Shown here: positions 1 through 11,247 of the stretch, piece after piece | Position numbering within the stretch: the stretch's first letter is position 1 | Layout of the letters: each line of letters starts with the position of its first letter | Assembly (NCBI RefSeq): GCF_001428665.1 | Contig: NZ_LMIJ01000005.1 | Span: forward strand, 1 to 64,000 | Source of the DNA: Acidovorax sp. Root219 | Lineage (GTDB): Bacteria > Pseudomonadota > Gammaproteobacteria > Burkholderiales > Burkholderiaceae_C | Length of the DNA: 64,000 bases | Reading direction: 5' to 3' | Translations under genes and position numbers: made by a program | Notes under the pieces: model-generated | Databases searched by the model: none | Told to the model about the DNA's origin: nothing | The model's input: only the letters and a program-made list of their open reading frames with translations

Positions 1-362
1 AGCGTCTTGGGCGCATGGCCCACGATGCGCTCGTCCACCAGGTGCAGCTCGGCATTCGTGCCGGGGCGGGCGATGGAGCCGGCGTACCACACGCGGTCGC
101 CGGGCTGGAACAGGGTGACCTCGGGGCCCACGGCCTTCACGATGCCGCTGGCGTCCCAGCCCAGCACCTTGTAGTCCTGCCCTTCGACCGGGGCGCTGCG
201 CGAGCTGCTGCCGCGCACCTTGGTGTCCACGGGATTCACGGAGACGGCCTTGACCTCCACCAACAGGTCGTGGCCGGTGGCCACGGGTTCGGGCAGGGTG
301 ATGTCGAGCAGCGCATCGGGGTGGCTGATGGGCTGGGATTGCTGGTAACCAACGGCTTTCAT
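1..362 (-). CDS. Zinc-type alcohol dehydrogenase-like protein, N-terminal part (cut by window edge)
   Basis: The first 120 codons read MKAVGYQQSQPISHPDALLD and continue with the GroES-like fold of medium-chain dehydrogenases/quinone reductases, including EVKAVSVNPVDTKVR and a GWDASGIVKAVGPEV segment. The segment pattern matches the zinc-binding alcohol dehydrogenase subfamily related to NADPH:quinone reductases. The N-terminus has no classical zinc-binding GHE motif. The gene runs off the left edge, so the Rossmann domain is not visible. The start is the ATG at 360-362, with GAAAGGATCC upstream acting as a ribosome site. It lies 54 nt downstream of the Old Yellow Enzyme gene on the same strand, so the two may be one reductase operon. 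Substrate unknown. Confidence 0.8.
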   Translation of the reverse strand, partial: MKAVGYQQSQPISHPDALLDITLPEPVATGHDLLVEVKAVSVNPVDTKVRGSSSRSAPVEGQDYKVLGWDASGIVKAVGPEVTLFQPGDRVWYAGSIARPGTNAELHLVDERIVGHAPKT

Positions 363-416
363 GGGAAGGATCCTTTCAGGAGATAGCGTAAGCAAAAAAG
401 AAGACAGTTGAACGGG

Positions 417-1547
417 TCAGGCGATTTCCAGGTCGGCGGCAGTTGCCTCGTACGCCGCGTAGTCGCTGTAGCCCGATGCATCGCCGCCGAACAGCGCCTT
501 GGCATCGAACGCGGCCAGGGGCAGGCCACCCGCCAAGCGCCGGGGCAGGTCGGGGTTGGCGATGAAGGGTCGGCCAAACGCCACCAGGTCGGCAAAGCCA
601 TCGCTCAGCACCTGGCTGGCGCGTGCAGCGTCGTAGCCGCCGGCCACAATCACGCGGCCCTGGTAGGCTTGGCGCAGCACGGTGCGAAAGGCGTCGGGGA
701 TCTGCGGCGCATCGGCCCAGTCGGCCTCCACCAGGTGCAGGTAGGCCAGGCCCGTGGCGTCGAGCTGGCGCGCCAGGTGCAGGATGGTGGGGATGATCTC
801 GGGGCAGTCCATGCCGCGCTGGGTGATGAAGGGCGCCAGCCGCATGCCGGTGCGCTCGGCCCCGGCCTCGCTGGCCACGGCGGTGGCGACTTCCAGCGCA
901 AAGCGCGTGCGCCCTTCCAAGGTGGCGCCGGTGTAGGCATCGGTGCGCTGGTTCGAGGTGGTGCGCAGGAACTGGTCGATCAGGTAGCCATTGGCGCCAT
1001 GGATCTCCACGCCATCGAAGTCGGCGCGCATGGCATTGGCCGCCGCGCGGCGGAAGTCGCCCACCACGGCCTGGATGTCCGCCGTCGTCAGCGCACGCGG
1101 CACGGGGCTGTCGACCATGCGACCCACGCCATCATCGCCCGCCACCCACACCTGGGCCTGCGGCGCAATGGCCGAGGGCGCCACGGGCAAGCCGTCGGCA
1201 TGAAAGCTGGCGTGCGACATGCGCCCCACATGCCACAGCTGCAGCACCATGCGCCCGCCCTCGGCATGCACCGCATCGGTCACGCGGCGCCAACCGTCCA
1301 CCTGCGCGTCGCTGTAGATGCCGGGCGTGAAGCTGTAGCCCTGGCCCTGGGTCGAGATCTGCGTGGCCTCGCTCACGATCAGGCCGGCGCTGGCGCGCTG
1401 GGCGTAGTACTGCGCCATCAGCGCATTGGGCACATCGCCTGGCTGGCTGCTGCGGGCGCGCGTCATGGGCGCCATCACGATGCGGCTGGGCAGCGCCAGC
1501 GGGCCCAGTTGCAGGGGGCGGAACAGGGGGGATGCAGTGGCGGTCAT
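417..1547 (-). CDS. Old Yellow Enzyme family FMN-dependent alkene reductase (NemA-like)
   Basis: 376 residues, the usual length for bacterial OYE proteins that reduce activated C=C bonds, nitro compounds or nitrate esters with NAD(P)H. The TIM-barrel signature is clear: LPSRIVMAPMTRARS near the N-terminus, HVGRMSH, the substrate-anion pair His183/Asn186 followed by Tyr188 in EIHGANGYLIDQFLR, and the FMN-phosphate segment VAFGRPFIANPDLP near the end. The ATG at 1545-1547 was chosen because the family starts with a short leader before PLQLGPLALPSRIVMAP; an upstream in-frame extension is poorly family-like. A LysR gene diverges from it 167 bp away, which is the usual arrangement for an inducible OYE. 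Natural substrate cannot be read from sequence. Confidence 0.93.
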   Translation of the reverse strand: MTATASPLFRPLQLGPLALPSRIVMAPMTRARSSQPGDVPNALMAQYYAQRASAGLIVSEATQISTQGQGYSFTPGIYSDAQVDGWRRVTDAVHAEGGRMVLQLWHVGRMSHASFHADGLPVAPSAIAPQAQVWVAGDDGVGRMVDSPVPRALTTADIQAVVGDFRRAAANAMRADFDGVEIHGANGYLIDQFLRTTSNQRTDAYTGATLEGRTRFALEVATAVASEAGAERTGMRLAPFITQRGMDCPEIIPTILHLARQLDATGLAYLHLVEADWADAPQIPDAFRTVLRQAYQGRVIVAGGYDAARASQVLSDGFADLVAFGRPFIANPDLPRRLAGGLPLAAFDAKALFGGDASGYSDYAAYEATAADLEIA

Positions 1548-1646
1548 GGGCTTGGACTCCGATGGCTGGTGAGGGTGGGACGGCGGCAGTGCCGTTTGCA
1601 TGCCGCAATGGTCTTCCTTTGCAGCCAATTGAAAAACCACCCACGC

Positions 1647-1675
1647 ATTGAAGCCACCTTCAATAAAATATTGAA
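1647..1675. promoter_or_regulatory. Candidate LysR operator between OYE and lysR genes
   Basis: Two overlapping inverted repeats share a central half-site. ATTGAA (1647-1652), spacer GCCACC, then TTCAAT (1659-1664) forms the first. TTCAATA (1659-1665), spacer AAA, then TATTGAA (1669-1675) forms the second. LysR-type proteins bind interrupted dyads of the T-N11-A class, often in tandem, in the promoter of the divergent target. The site is about 40 bp before the LysR start and 98 bp before the OYE start. Function is inferred from position and symmetry only. Confidence 0.5.
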
Positions 1676-1714
1676 AATACAGCCAAGGCCCAAGCAATTA
1701 CCCTGCCCCACACC

Positions 1715-2647
1715 ATGAAAGCCCTGCAAGACCTCGACATCTTCGTGCGCACCGTGGACAACGGCAGTCTCTCGGCTACCGCCCGCGCGCTCGACCTCAC
1801 GCCCGCCGCCACCAGCGCAGCCTTGAAGCGCCTGGAGGCTGAGCTGGGCGTGCAGCTCTTCGTGCGCTCCACGCGCAGTCTGCGGCTCACGCAACAGGGC
1901 GAATTGTTTCTGGAGCAGTGCCGCCCTGCCCTCGCAGCGCTGCAGCAAGCCGGCCAGCAACTGGCGGCTGGCGAGCAGGCGCTGCGCGGGGTGCTGCAGC
2001 TGTCGGCCCCGTCGGACCTGGGGCGCAACGTGCTGCTGCCCTGGCTGCACGAGTTCCAGGAGCAGCACCCGCAGGTAGACATCCGCCTGCAGCTGTCAGA
2101 CCGCGTGGCCAATGTCTACAGCGACCCGGTGGACGCGGCCTTTCGCTACGGCAAGCCGCCGGACTCGGGCCTGGTCGCCCTGCCCCTGGCACCCGGCGTG
2201 CGCCGCGTGCTGTGCGCGTCACCCGCCTACATCGCCCAACACGGCGCACCCGCCACCCCGCACGAACTCACCGGGCACGACTGCCTGTGCTTCATGCTCG
2301 GCGACGAGGTGCACGACCGCTGGCGCTTCACCCCCGGTGACGGGGCCCCCGAGGTGACCGTGCGGGTGCGCAGCGTCAACGTGTCGAACGACGGCGACGC
2401 CGTGCGCCGCTGGGCCCTGCTGGGCAAGGGCATTGCCTACAAGGCCGGGCTCGATGTGGCGGCGGACCTGGCCGCAGGGCGGCTGCAGGCGCTCTGCCCG
2501 GAGTGGGCCACGGAGCCCACGCCGCTGTTCCTGGTGGTGCCCAGCCGCCGGCAGCTGACGCCGCTGGTGCGACTGCTCAGGGACTTCGTGGCGGGCAAGA
2601 CGGCGGGGTTTGCCGCGCCGCTGCACCAGCAGCAGCCTCAGCGCTGA
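1715..2647 (+). CDS. LysR-family transcriptional regulator of the adjacent OYE
   Basis: 310 residues with the standard LysR layout. The N-terminal winged helix-turn-helix (about residues 5-65) contains LSATARALDLTPAATSAALK and LEAELGVQLFVRSTRSLRLT. The periplasmic-binding-protein-like effector domain follows (about 90-295), with VDAAFRYGKPPDSGLVALPL. Divergent transcription from the Old Yellow Enzyme gene, with symmetric elements in between, suggests it controls that gene in response to an electrophilic or aromatic ligand. This is inference from family practice. The ATG at 1715 is the only start giving a normal HTH length. The C-terminus is a little long and ends in QQQPQR. Confidence 0.92.
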   Translation: MKALQDLDIFVRTVDNGSLSATARALDLTPAATSAALKRLEAELGVQLFVRSTRSLRLTQQGELFLEQCRPALAALQQAGQQLAAGEQALRGVLQLSAPSDLGRNVLLPWLHEFQEQHPQVDIRLQLSDRVANVYSDPVDAAFRYGKPPDSGLVALPLAPGVRRVLCASPAYIAQHGAPATPHELTGHDCLCFMLGDEVHDRWRFTPGDGAPEVTVRVRSVNVSNDGDAVRRWALLGKGIAYKAGLDVAADLAAGRLQALCPEWATEPTPLFLVVPSRRQLTPLVRLLRDFVAGKTAGFAAPLHQQQPQR

Positions 2648-2693
2648 GGTGCATGGCCAGGCCTTGAATAAAGACCGAGGGCCTGCCCAGGCT

Positions 2694-3542
2694 TCAGACC
2701 TTCAGCGAGCGCTCGATATCGGTCAGCTTGTAGCGTGCCAGTGCCAGGTTTCCCTTGTTGCGGTCCAGCACGAGGTACAAGAACAGGCCCTCGGCGTTTG
2801 GGACCAGGCGGATCAGGTGGTACTGGTCGGCCAGCGTGATCAGAATGTCCTCGATGCCACGGCGTATGCCCAGTGTCTCCATGGTCTGGAGTTTGGCCTT
2901 GACCACTTGAGTGTTGCCGGCGGCCGCCAAGTCCAGGTTCATGCCACCGCCGGCCTGCGCCAGGCACATGCCGCTGCGGTGGTCCACCAATGCCACTGCC
3001 AGCGCGCCGTCGATGGTCATGGCAGCGTCCATGGACGTCTTTAGATTCGAGCTCATGTCTTCTGCACTTCTTTCTTCGTTGAAATAATCACTGACCTTCT
3101 GCACCTTGCCGAGCTGCTCCATCAGCACGAACCACAGTGTTTGCGGGTCGCTGTTGGGCAGCTGGTACTTGTGCACGCCGGCACGCTGCTGCGTGCGCAG
3201 AAACTTGGCGATCTCCATCTCCTCCATCACCGCATTGGGCAAGAGGAAGAACCACACCGCCGGTGCCGTGCGCACCGTCTCGTGCGCCAGCACGGCGGGC
3301 AGCATGGCAAAGATGCCCGGCCCCACCAGGATGGCCACGGCTTCCGGCCGGGGCGGCAGGCTGGCCAGGTCAGCTGCGCCAGCTGGCCGGTACCAGCTGA
3401 TCAGCGGGGCCCCTGCCATGCCGCCCAGCGGCATCTTTTCCCAGGCGCCGGGGCCCGTGGTGCCTGACACACCCAGTTGGGCCAGAGCATGGCCGCCTAT
3501 GCGGGAAGTGAGGTCCAGAACAGCGATTTCAGGTGCGTGCAT
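2694..3542 (-). CDS. Two-part protein with C-terminal roadblock/LC7-like domain
   Basis: 282 residues. Residues about 165-282 look like a bacterial roadblock/LC7 (MglB-type) domain: MTIDGALAVALVDHRSGMCL, a glycine-rich turn, MNLDLAAAGNTQVVKAK, GGIEDILITL-like and LYLVLDRNKGNLALARYKL. Roadblock proteins bind small GTPases or act as scaffolds. Residues 1-160 are a separate region of unknown function with a hydrophobic core (AVAILVGPGIFAMLPAVLA). Met163 at 3054-3056 has an AGAAG ribosome-site-like run before it, so a free roadblock polypeptide may also be made. It lies 141 nt downstream of a chemoreceptor gene on the same strand, which hints at a signalling partnership. That link is inference. 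Confidence 0.7.
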   Translation of the reverse strand: MHAPEIAVLDLTSRIGGHALAQLGVSGTTGPGAWEKMPLGGMAGAPLISWYRPAGAADLASLPPRPEAVAILVGPGIFAMLPAVLAHETVRTAPAVWFFLLPNAVMEEMEIAKFLRTQQRAGVHKYQLPNSDPQTLWFVLMEQLGKVQKVSDYFNEERSAEDMSSNLKTSMDAAMTIDGALAVALVDHRSGMCLAQAGGGMNLDLAAAGNTQVVKAKLQTMETLGIRRGIEDILITLADQYHLIRLVPNAEGLFLYLVLDRNKGNLALARYKLTDIERSLKV

Positions 3543-3683
3543 CAACGGTGGTTTCCTGGAGTGGGTTTCGGGGTCTGCCCACGCGCAAAGGCGCAACAGG
3601 ACACAGCCGTGCCTGCCTGCCTGGCAGGCGAGGTATCGGGGTAAGGTTGGCGGGTTGCCAGGAGTGTTGGCAAAAAGGCGCGG

Positions 3684-5006
3684 TCAGCCGCTGACGACGC
3701 TGCTCTCCAGCCGCGCAATGGCCTGGTGCACACGGCCCAGATTGGCCCGCTGCACGCGGGACGCCTGGGTGATGCCATCCATCGCCCCGCTGGCGGCATG
3801 GGCCGCCTGTTTCATCTGCAGCATCATGCGGCCCGACTCCTGCACGCGGTCAGAGCCGCGCTGCACGCTGTCGGACGAAGACCCGATCACGGTCTTGATC
3901 TCCTTGGCCGCTTCGGAACTGCGGTGCGCCAGGCTTCGCACCTCATTGGCCACCACGGCAAAGCCACGCCCGTGCTCGCCCGCGCGGGCCGCCTCCACGG
4001 CGGCGTTCAGCGCCAGCAGATTGGTCTGGAAGGCGATGCCCTCGATCAGGCCCACCATCTCGCCGATGCGGCCAGAGTTGGCCCGTATGCCCTGCATGGC
4101 GTCTATGGCGCCCTGGACCGAATGCTCGCCCTCGCTGGCCATGGCCACCACCACGCCCGACTGCTGCTGGGCCTCGTCAGCACGCGCCGCGCTCTCCTGC
4201 ACCAGCTGCTGCAACTGCTCGAAAGCGGCCTGCACCAGCCGCGTGGCCTCAAACCGGGCGGTGATATCGGTCGCGTACTTCACCACCTTGAACGGCTGCC
4301 CTTTCTGGTCGAACACCGGGTTGTAGTTCGCCTCGATCCAGACATCCTTGCCCGACCTGTCCAGCCGCCGAAACTGGCCACGGTGGTATTGCCCCTGCGC
4401 CAGGCTCTTCCAGAACAGTGCGTATTCGGGACTGCGCGCCTCTGCGGGATCAACGAACATGGAATGGTGCTGGCCCGCCAGTTCCTCTTCGCTGGCATAG
4501 CCCATGGTGGTCAGGAAATTGTGGTTGGCACGCAGCACCCTGCCATCGAGCGTGAACTCGATCACCGCCTGGGCACGGCTCACGGCCGCCAGCTGGCTTT
4601 GGGCCTCGGCCTCGCTGCGCACCTGGTCGGTGATGTCCATGGCGTATTTCACGATCTTGCGCACCCGGCCCCGGTGGTCCAGCACCGGGCTGTAATTGGC
4701 CTGCAGCCACACCGCTTCTCCGGTGTGCTTGATACGCTTGCAGCGCCCGACAAAGGCCTTGCCGGCGTTCAAATGCTCCCAGAACGCACGGTACTGGGCT
4801 TCATCGTGCTCCTGCATGTCAAGGAACATGCGGTGGTGCATGCCCACCAGTTCATCACGGCGGTACTCCATCAACCGCACGAAATGGGTGTTGGCATAGA
4901 GGATCCTGCCTGCAGCATCGAACTCGATCACGGCCTGGTTGCGGTAAAGGGCCTTCAGCTGGCGGCCTACCGTCGCAAGGTACCAACGCTTCAAAACAGA
5001 CATCAT
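3684..5006 (-). CDS. Soluble chemoreceptor with two PAS domains (Aer/BdlA-like methyl-accepting protein)
   Basis: About 440 residues and no transmembrane segment. Two PAS/PAC units are visible: the first with [18 protein letters not shown] and the PAC-type [14 protein letters not shown], the second with [18 protein letters not shown] and [15 protein letters not shown] cytoplasmic signalling hairpin follows, centred on [20 protein letters not shown] and [19 protein letters not shown]. The order PAS-PAS-MCP is that of Pseudomonas BdlA (biofilm dispersion) and Aer-type energy sensors. It would signal to a CheA/CheW array elsewhere in the genome. The start is one of two adjacent ATGs at 5001-5006; an alternative ATG lies at 5028-5030. 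Confidence 0.9.
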   Translation of the reverse strand: MMSVLKRWYLATVGRQLKALYRNQAVIEFDAAGRILYANTHFVRLMEYRRDELVGMHHRMFLDMQEHDEAQYRAFWEHLNAGKAFVGRCKRIKHTGEAVWLQANYSPVLDHRGRVRKIVKYAMDITDQVRSEAEAQSQLAAVSRAQAVIEFTLDGRVLRANHNFLTTMGYASEEELAGQHHSMFVDPAEARSPEYALFWKSLAQGQYHRGQFRRLDRSGKDVWIEANYNPVFDQKGQPFKVVKYATDITARFEATRLVQAAFEQLQQLVQESAARADEAQQQSGVVVAMASEGEHSVQGAIDAMQGIRANSGRIGEMVGLIEGIAFQTNLLALNAAVEAARAGEHGRGFAVVANEVRSLAHRSSEAAKEIKTVIGSSSDSVQRGSDRVQESGRMMLQMKQAAHAASGAMDGITQASRVQRANLGRVHQAIARLESSVVSG

Positions 5007-5219
5007 CCCCACCTGCAGCCTTTCAGACATTCCAGCGCAGCGACAGGCTGAGCAAGCCACCATCAAGGGTTTACCCTAGGCGTGGTTTATTGTATGCATA
5101 CGTATCAAAAGATTACGCACGGTTCAATTTGTTTAACAATCCGTAGGGGAATAGCACCGGTCCAATGCATTGGTCCCAGGCAAGCTGTACATCCACCGCC
5201 TCTTGCCAGAAGCACGGGC

Positions 5220-7480
5220 TCACCAGGGCGTGCCTGCCAGCGCTCCGAAGACGCTGGGCGTGTGCTCGCGGTCGCGCATCCAGCCCGGCACGTCCGCCGC
5301 CGGCATGGGTGAGGCTATGTGAAACCCCTGCACCAGGTCGCAGCCCTGCCCGGTCAGCACCTGCAGTTGCTCGGGCGTTTCCACGCCTTCGGCCACCACC
5401 TCCATGCCCAGCCCGTGCGCAAGCTGTATCACCGCCTGCACCACATGGCGCGCCTGTTCGCTGCTGGCCAGGTCGGTGACGAAGCTGCGGTCGATCTTGA
5501 GCTGCTGTGCGGGAATGTGGCGCAGGTGCGCCAGTGACGAGTAGCCGGTGCCGAAGTCGTCGATGGACAGCCGCACCCCCAGGGCCGCGATGCGTTCGAG
5601 CGTGGCGCGCTCCTGCACCGAGTGCTCCATCATGGTCGATTCGGTGATCTCGCACACCAGTTGCGAGGGGCGCAGCCGGTGCGCCCCCAGCGCCTGGCCG
5701 ATGCGTTCCACCAAATCGGGCTGGCGCAACTGGTGGGGTGACAGGTTGATGGCAATGTGGCACCGCAGCCCCTGCGCCTGCCAATGCGCCAGCTGCGCGC
5801 AGGCCGTGTCGATCACCCAGTTGCCAATGGCGCCGATGAGGCCATAGCGCTCGGCCAGCGGGATGAAGATCTCGGGGCTGACCTGCCCGAACTTCTCGTG
5901 CTCCCAGCGCAGCAGGGCCTCCAGGCCATGCACCTGGCCCTGGGTGCAGTCCACCTTGGGCTGGTAGTGCAGCGCCAGGTCGCCGCGCTCCAGCGACTCG
6001 CGCAGCGCCTGGCGCATCAGCACCTCTTCGGTGCCCTCGTCGGACATGGACTTTTCGTACAGCACGCAACTGCCGCCGCCGGCACGCTTGGCCTCGTACA
6101 TCGCCGCATCGGCGCAGGCCAGCAAACGGTCGCCCGAGGGCTCCTGACCGGGGTGCAGCACCACGCCGATGGAGCACGACAGCGAGACCCTGTGCCGGCC
6201 CACCGGGTACGGGCGCCGCAGCACTTCGATGATGCGGCCGCCCACGCGCATGGCGTCCTCGTCGGCCGTGGGCGATTCGATCAGCGCCACGAACTCGTCC
6301 CCACCCAGCCGGGCCAGCAGGTCGGCGCCCCGCACCACGGACTGCAGGCGCCGCGCCACCTCCTTGAGCACCCCATCGCCCGCAGCGTGGCCGAAGGTGT
6401 CGTTGATGGGCTTGAAGCCGTCGAGGTCGATGAACATCACGCCCAGCGCGCAGGGCAGCCCTGCGTCCGTGGCCGCGCCCTGCGCGGCAATGCGTTGCAC
6501 GGCCTGGTCCAGCCGCTCGTGGAACATGGCGCGGTTGGGCAGGCCGGTGAGCGGGTCCTCAAACGCCTGGCGCTGCAGTTGGTCGTTGGCGCACCGCAGG
6601 TCGGCATTGGCCTGGCGCAGCGAGTCGGCCAGGTCGGAGATGCGGCGCTCGGCGTGCTTGCGCGCGGTGACGTCGCGCGACAGGGCGATGAAGGTGGGCC
6701 CCTCCTGCCCGCCTTGTCCTTCTTGCCCCTCTTGCAGGCCATCGGCCGGCTTGCGCGCCACCGACAGCTCGAACCAGCGCTCTCCGGCGGGCAGGTGCAG
6801 GCGGTAGGTGCGCGGGCTGGCATGCCCCAGGGTGTGCGCCTCGGCGGCGGCGGCCATGGCCAGCTCGCGCAGCTTGGGCGAGAGGGCCTCGTTGACCGTG
6901 CGGCCCAACAGTGCGCGGTAGTGCGTGGCCAGTTCTTCGTTGGCGGGCACATTGCACTGGATGAAGCGGCCCTGGGCATCGAGCTCGAACAGCAGGTCGG
7001 GCAGCGCATCGAGGATGGCCGCGTTGCGCGCCTGCGCAAGCTGCAGGTCGCGCTGGATGCCGAAGTTCTTGAGCAGGTGCCGCAGCCGGTGGCCCAGGAT
7101 GGACCAGTTCACGGGCTTGGAGATGAAGTCCGTCGCGCCGGCCGCATATGCGTTCTCGACGGACGCCACATCGTCATTGCCCGTGACCAGCACGATGGGC
7201 ACGAATGGGCCAGCCTCGCCGCGCAATATGCTGCACAGCTCGTAGCCGTTGAGGCCCGGCATCTCCACGTCCAGCAGCACCAGCGAGCAGGCCGATTGGC
7301 GGAACGCGATCAGCGCAGAGGCCCCGTCCTCGGCCAGCACGGGCTCGAAGCCGAGCTTGCGCACGGCGGCCCGCAGCATGGCGCGCATGCCGGGGTCGTC
7401 GTCGGCGATCAGCACGCGGGTGGCGGCCACCAGCGCCGATTCAGGCGGCTGCCCATCCAGCAAGGCCAGCGCCTCCTTGC

Positions 7481-7484
<4 letters not shown>
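5220..7484 (-). CDS. Response regulator with PAS, GGDEF and EAL domains (c-di-GMP signalling)
   Basis: 754 residues. The receiver domain (about 22-135) has an acidic DDD at 28-30, phospho-acceptor Asp72 in LVLLDVEMPG and Lys123 in ISKPVNW. A PAS region follows (about 150-270). The GGDEF domain has an intact LARLGGDEFVALIES active site. The EAL domain has VHGLEALLRWEH, EITESTMMEH, DDFGTGYSSLAHLR and QQLKIDRSFV. All catalytic signatures look intact, so the protein could both make and degrade cyclic di-GMP, with phosphorylation of the receiver setting the balance. Its ATG overlaps the stop of the hybrid kinase gene by 4 nt, so the two are co-translated and very probably form one phosphorelay. 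Confidence 0.95.
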
Positions 7485-9724
<2,240 letters not shown>

Positions 9725-9873
9725 GGCGGGAATTGAATCGGTGGAGTCGGGTGGTTTGGGGATATCCTATAACGAATTGTTACTTTCGCGCAGCGGAGAT
9801 TGGTGATGGCCCCGCAGGTCACTCGACGCCGCACGCTGGCGTGGGGGTAGCTACCACCACATCAGGCCATGGG

Positions 9874-10641
9874 CTATGCAGGCCCCGCCTGCGGCAAGGT
9901 GAAGCTGAGCGCGATCCGCTCCCGCCCCGGAACCACCGTCCTCATCGCACCAGGGATGTCGATGTAAGGGCGGCCCCTCAACAGCCGGTCCGGCTGCATG
10001 AAGCCCGCAAACACCTCGATGGTGATGCCCCCGCTGTCTTCCACCGCAACGTCCTGCGGGCGGATGCCATCGAAGTCGGGCCAGGCGTAGCCCAGCAACT
10101 GCTCGGTGGCAGCCTTGCGCGCGCCCGCCTTGCCGCGCACCACCAGCCGAGCCAGGTCGAGCGACCCATCCCACTCCAGCCACAGCGCCAATGAGCCGCC
10201 GTCGTGCTTCACCGTGGCCAGTTTCACTGCATGGTAAAAACCCTCGGCCGCCAAAGCCTGCAAGGCCGGCAGGTAGGCACTGCGGTCCACGCCGCAGGCA
10301 TCCAGCACTATCTGCAAGCCAGCCAAAAACGCGGCATGGGCCGCCAGCGCGCGCTCGGGGGCAGGCAACAGGGCAATGGCATTCCAGTCGGCCGCGACCT
10401 CCACCTCGGTGCAGCCATCGAACACCTCGCCGGTCCAGGCGGCGGGATGTTCCACCCCGTAGATATTGACCTTGGCGATGTCCCTGCCCGTGCGCAGCCC
10501 AAGCTTGCGCAGCGTCTTGTGCAACTGGTACTCGATGGGCCCGAGCAGCCACAGCTCGGGCAAGAACCCGGGCACACCGCTGCTGCGCGAGTGCCGCGCC
10601 AGGTCGCGCAGGGCCCGGCCCGGCGTTGCCGGGGGTGTCAT
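9874..10641 (-). CDS. Conserved hypothetical protein, 255 aa
   Basis: I do not recognise the family. The product looks cytoplasmic, with no signal peptide or membrane helix, and is rich in alternating beta and alpha patterns (IALLPAPERALAAHAAFLAG, GGSLALWLEWDGSLDLARLV, GGITIEVFAGFMQPDRLLRG). It ends with a beta-rich segment, RIALSFTLPQAG. Codon use matches the surrounding core genes, so it is likely a genuine resident gene. It starts 28 nt after the stop of a small lipoprotein gene on the same strand, so the two lipoproteins and this gene may be one transcript. No function can be assigned from sequence alone. Confidence 0.65.
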   Translation of the reverse strand: MTPPATPGRALRDLARHSRSSGVPGFLPELWLLGPIEYQLHKTLRKLGLRTGRDIAKVNIYGVEHPAAWTGEVFDGCTEVEVAADWNAIALLPAPERALAAHAAFLAGLQIVLDACGVDRSAYLPALQALAAEGFYHAVKLATVKHDGGSLALWLEWDGSLDLARLVVRGKAGARKAATEQLLGYAWPDFDGIRPQDVAVEDSGGITIEVFAGFMQPDRLLRGRPYIDIPGAMRTVVPGRERIALSFTLPQAGPA

Positions 10642-10669
10642 GGCATCGCCCTGCCCTTCGCCACCTCGA

Positions 10670-10900
10670 TCAATTGGGCCGCTTCATGATGACCTGGCGC
10701 AGCTCTTCGTACTCGCTGCGCGTCACGGCCTGGGCGTCGTAGGCCTTCACCAGGTCATCGAGCTCGCGGCCCTTGGAGAACTTGACTCCCTCCTGCACGG
10801 TCACGCGCGAAGTGCTGCTGCTGACGCAGCCGGCCAGCGACGCCAGGCATGCGCAGACGATGGTGATGGTGGCAATCCGATGGTTGTTGTGCTTGTTCAT
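10670..10900 (-). CDS. Small SHOCT-like lipoprotein
   Basis: 76 residues. The signal peptide MNKHNNHRIATITIVCACLA leads to the lipobox LAGC, so the mature protein would be a membrane-anchored lipoprotein. The C-terminal 35 residues (GRELDDLVKAYDAQAVTRSE followed by YEELRQ) resemble the SHOCT helix-turn-helix oligomerisation motif. An alternative GTG at 10916-10918 overlaps the previous stop, but the ATG at 10898-10900 puts basic residues directly before the hydrophobic core and is preferred. It has the same build as the lipoprotein directly upstream, so the two may be paralogues. Confidence 0.72.
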   Translation of the reverse strand: MNKHNNHRIATITIVCACLASLAGCVSSSTSRVTVQEGVKFSKGRELDDLVKAYDAQAVTRSEYEELRQVIMKRPN

Positions 10901-10914
10901 GGCGCTGATCTCAC

Positions 10915-11118
10915 TCACTTCACGCTGTCGATCAGCCGGCGGCGCTGGCTGTCGTACTCACGGCTGCTCAATGCGCCGTTGTTGAAGGCGCTCTTCAGGT
11001 CGATCAACTGCTGGCCGATGGTGGCCTCCACCGGCGCGCGCACGACGTCGGTTGAACTGCATGCCGGCAGGGCCAGCACGGCCGCCACTGCCAGGAACGC
11101 CATGGTTGGGAATTTCAT
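10915..11118 (-). CDS. Small SHOCT-like lipoprotein (first gene of operon)
   Basis: 67 residues. The signal peptide MKFPTMAFLAVAAVLALPAC has its lipobox cysteine at position 20. The mature part is short and ends with IGQQLIDLKSAFNNGALSSR, EYDSQRRRL, a SHOCT-like pattern (L..L...F..G.LS..EY...R..L). A strong ribosome site, AAAGGAGGAGGG, precedes the ATG at 11116-11118. The next lipoprotein follows within 15 nt. Oligomerising anchors of this kind often accompany envelope-stress or secretion functions, but no role is established here. Confidence 0.75.
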   Translation of the reverse strand: MKFPTMAFLAVAAVLALPACSSTDVVRAPVEATIGQQLIDLKSAFNNGALSSREYDSQRRRLIDSVK

Positions 11119-11247
11119 GCACCCTCCTCCTTTGATTTCAGACGCTGAATCCTAGCCCACTTCCAGGAGGCAGAAGGCATGGAAGTGACTTTGGCGCCCC
11201 CTCTCCTTTTCGTCTGCGCCCTTGCTTTCATCTATGCTCACATCGCC

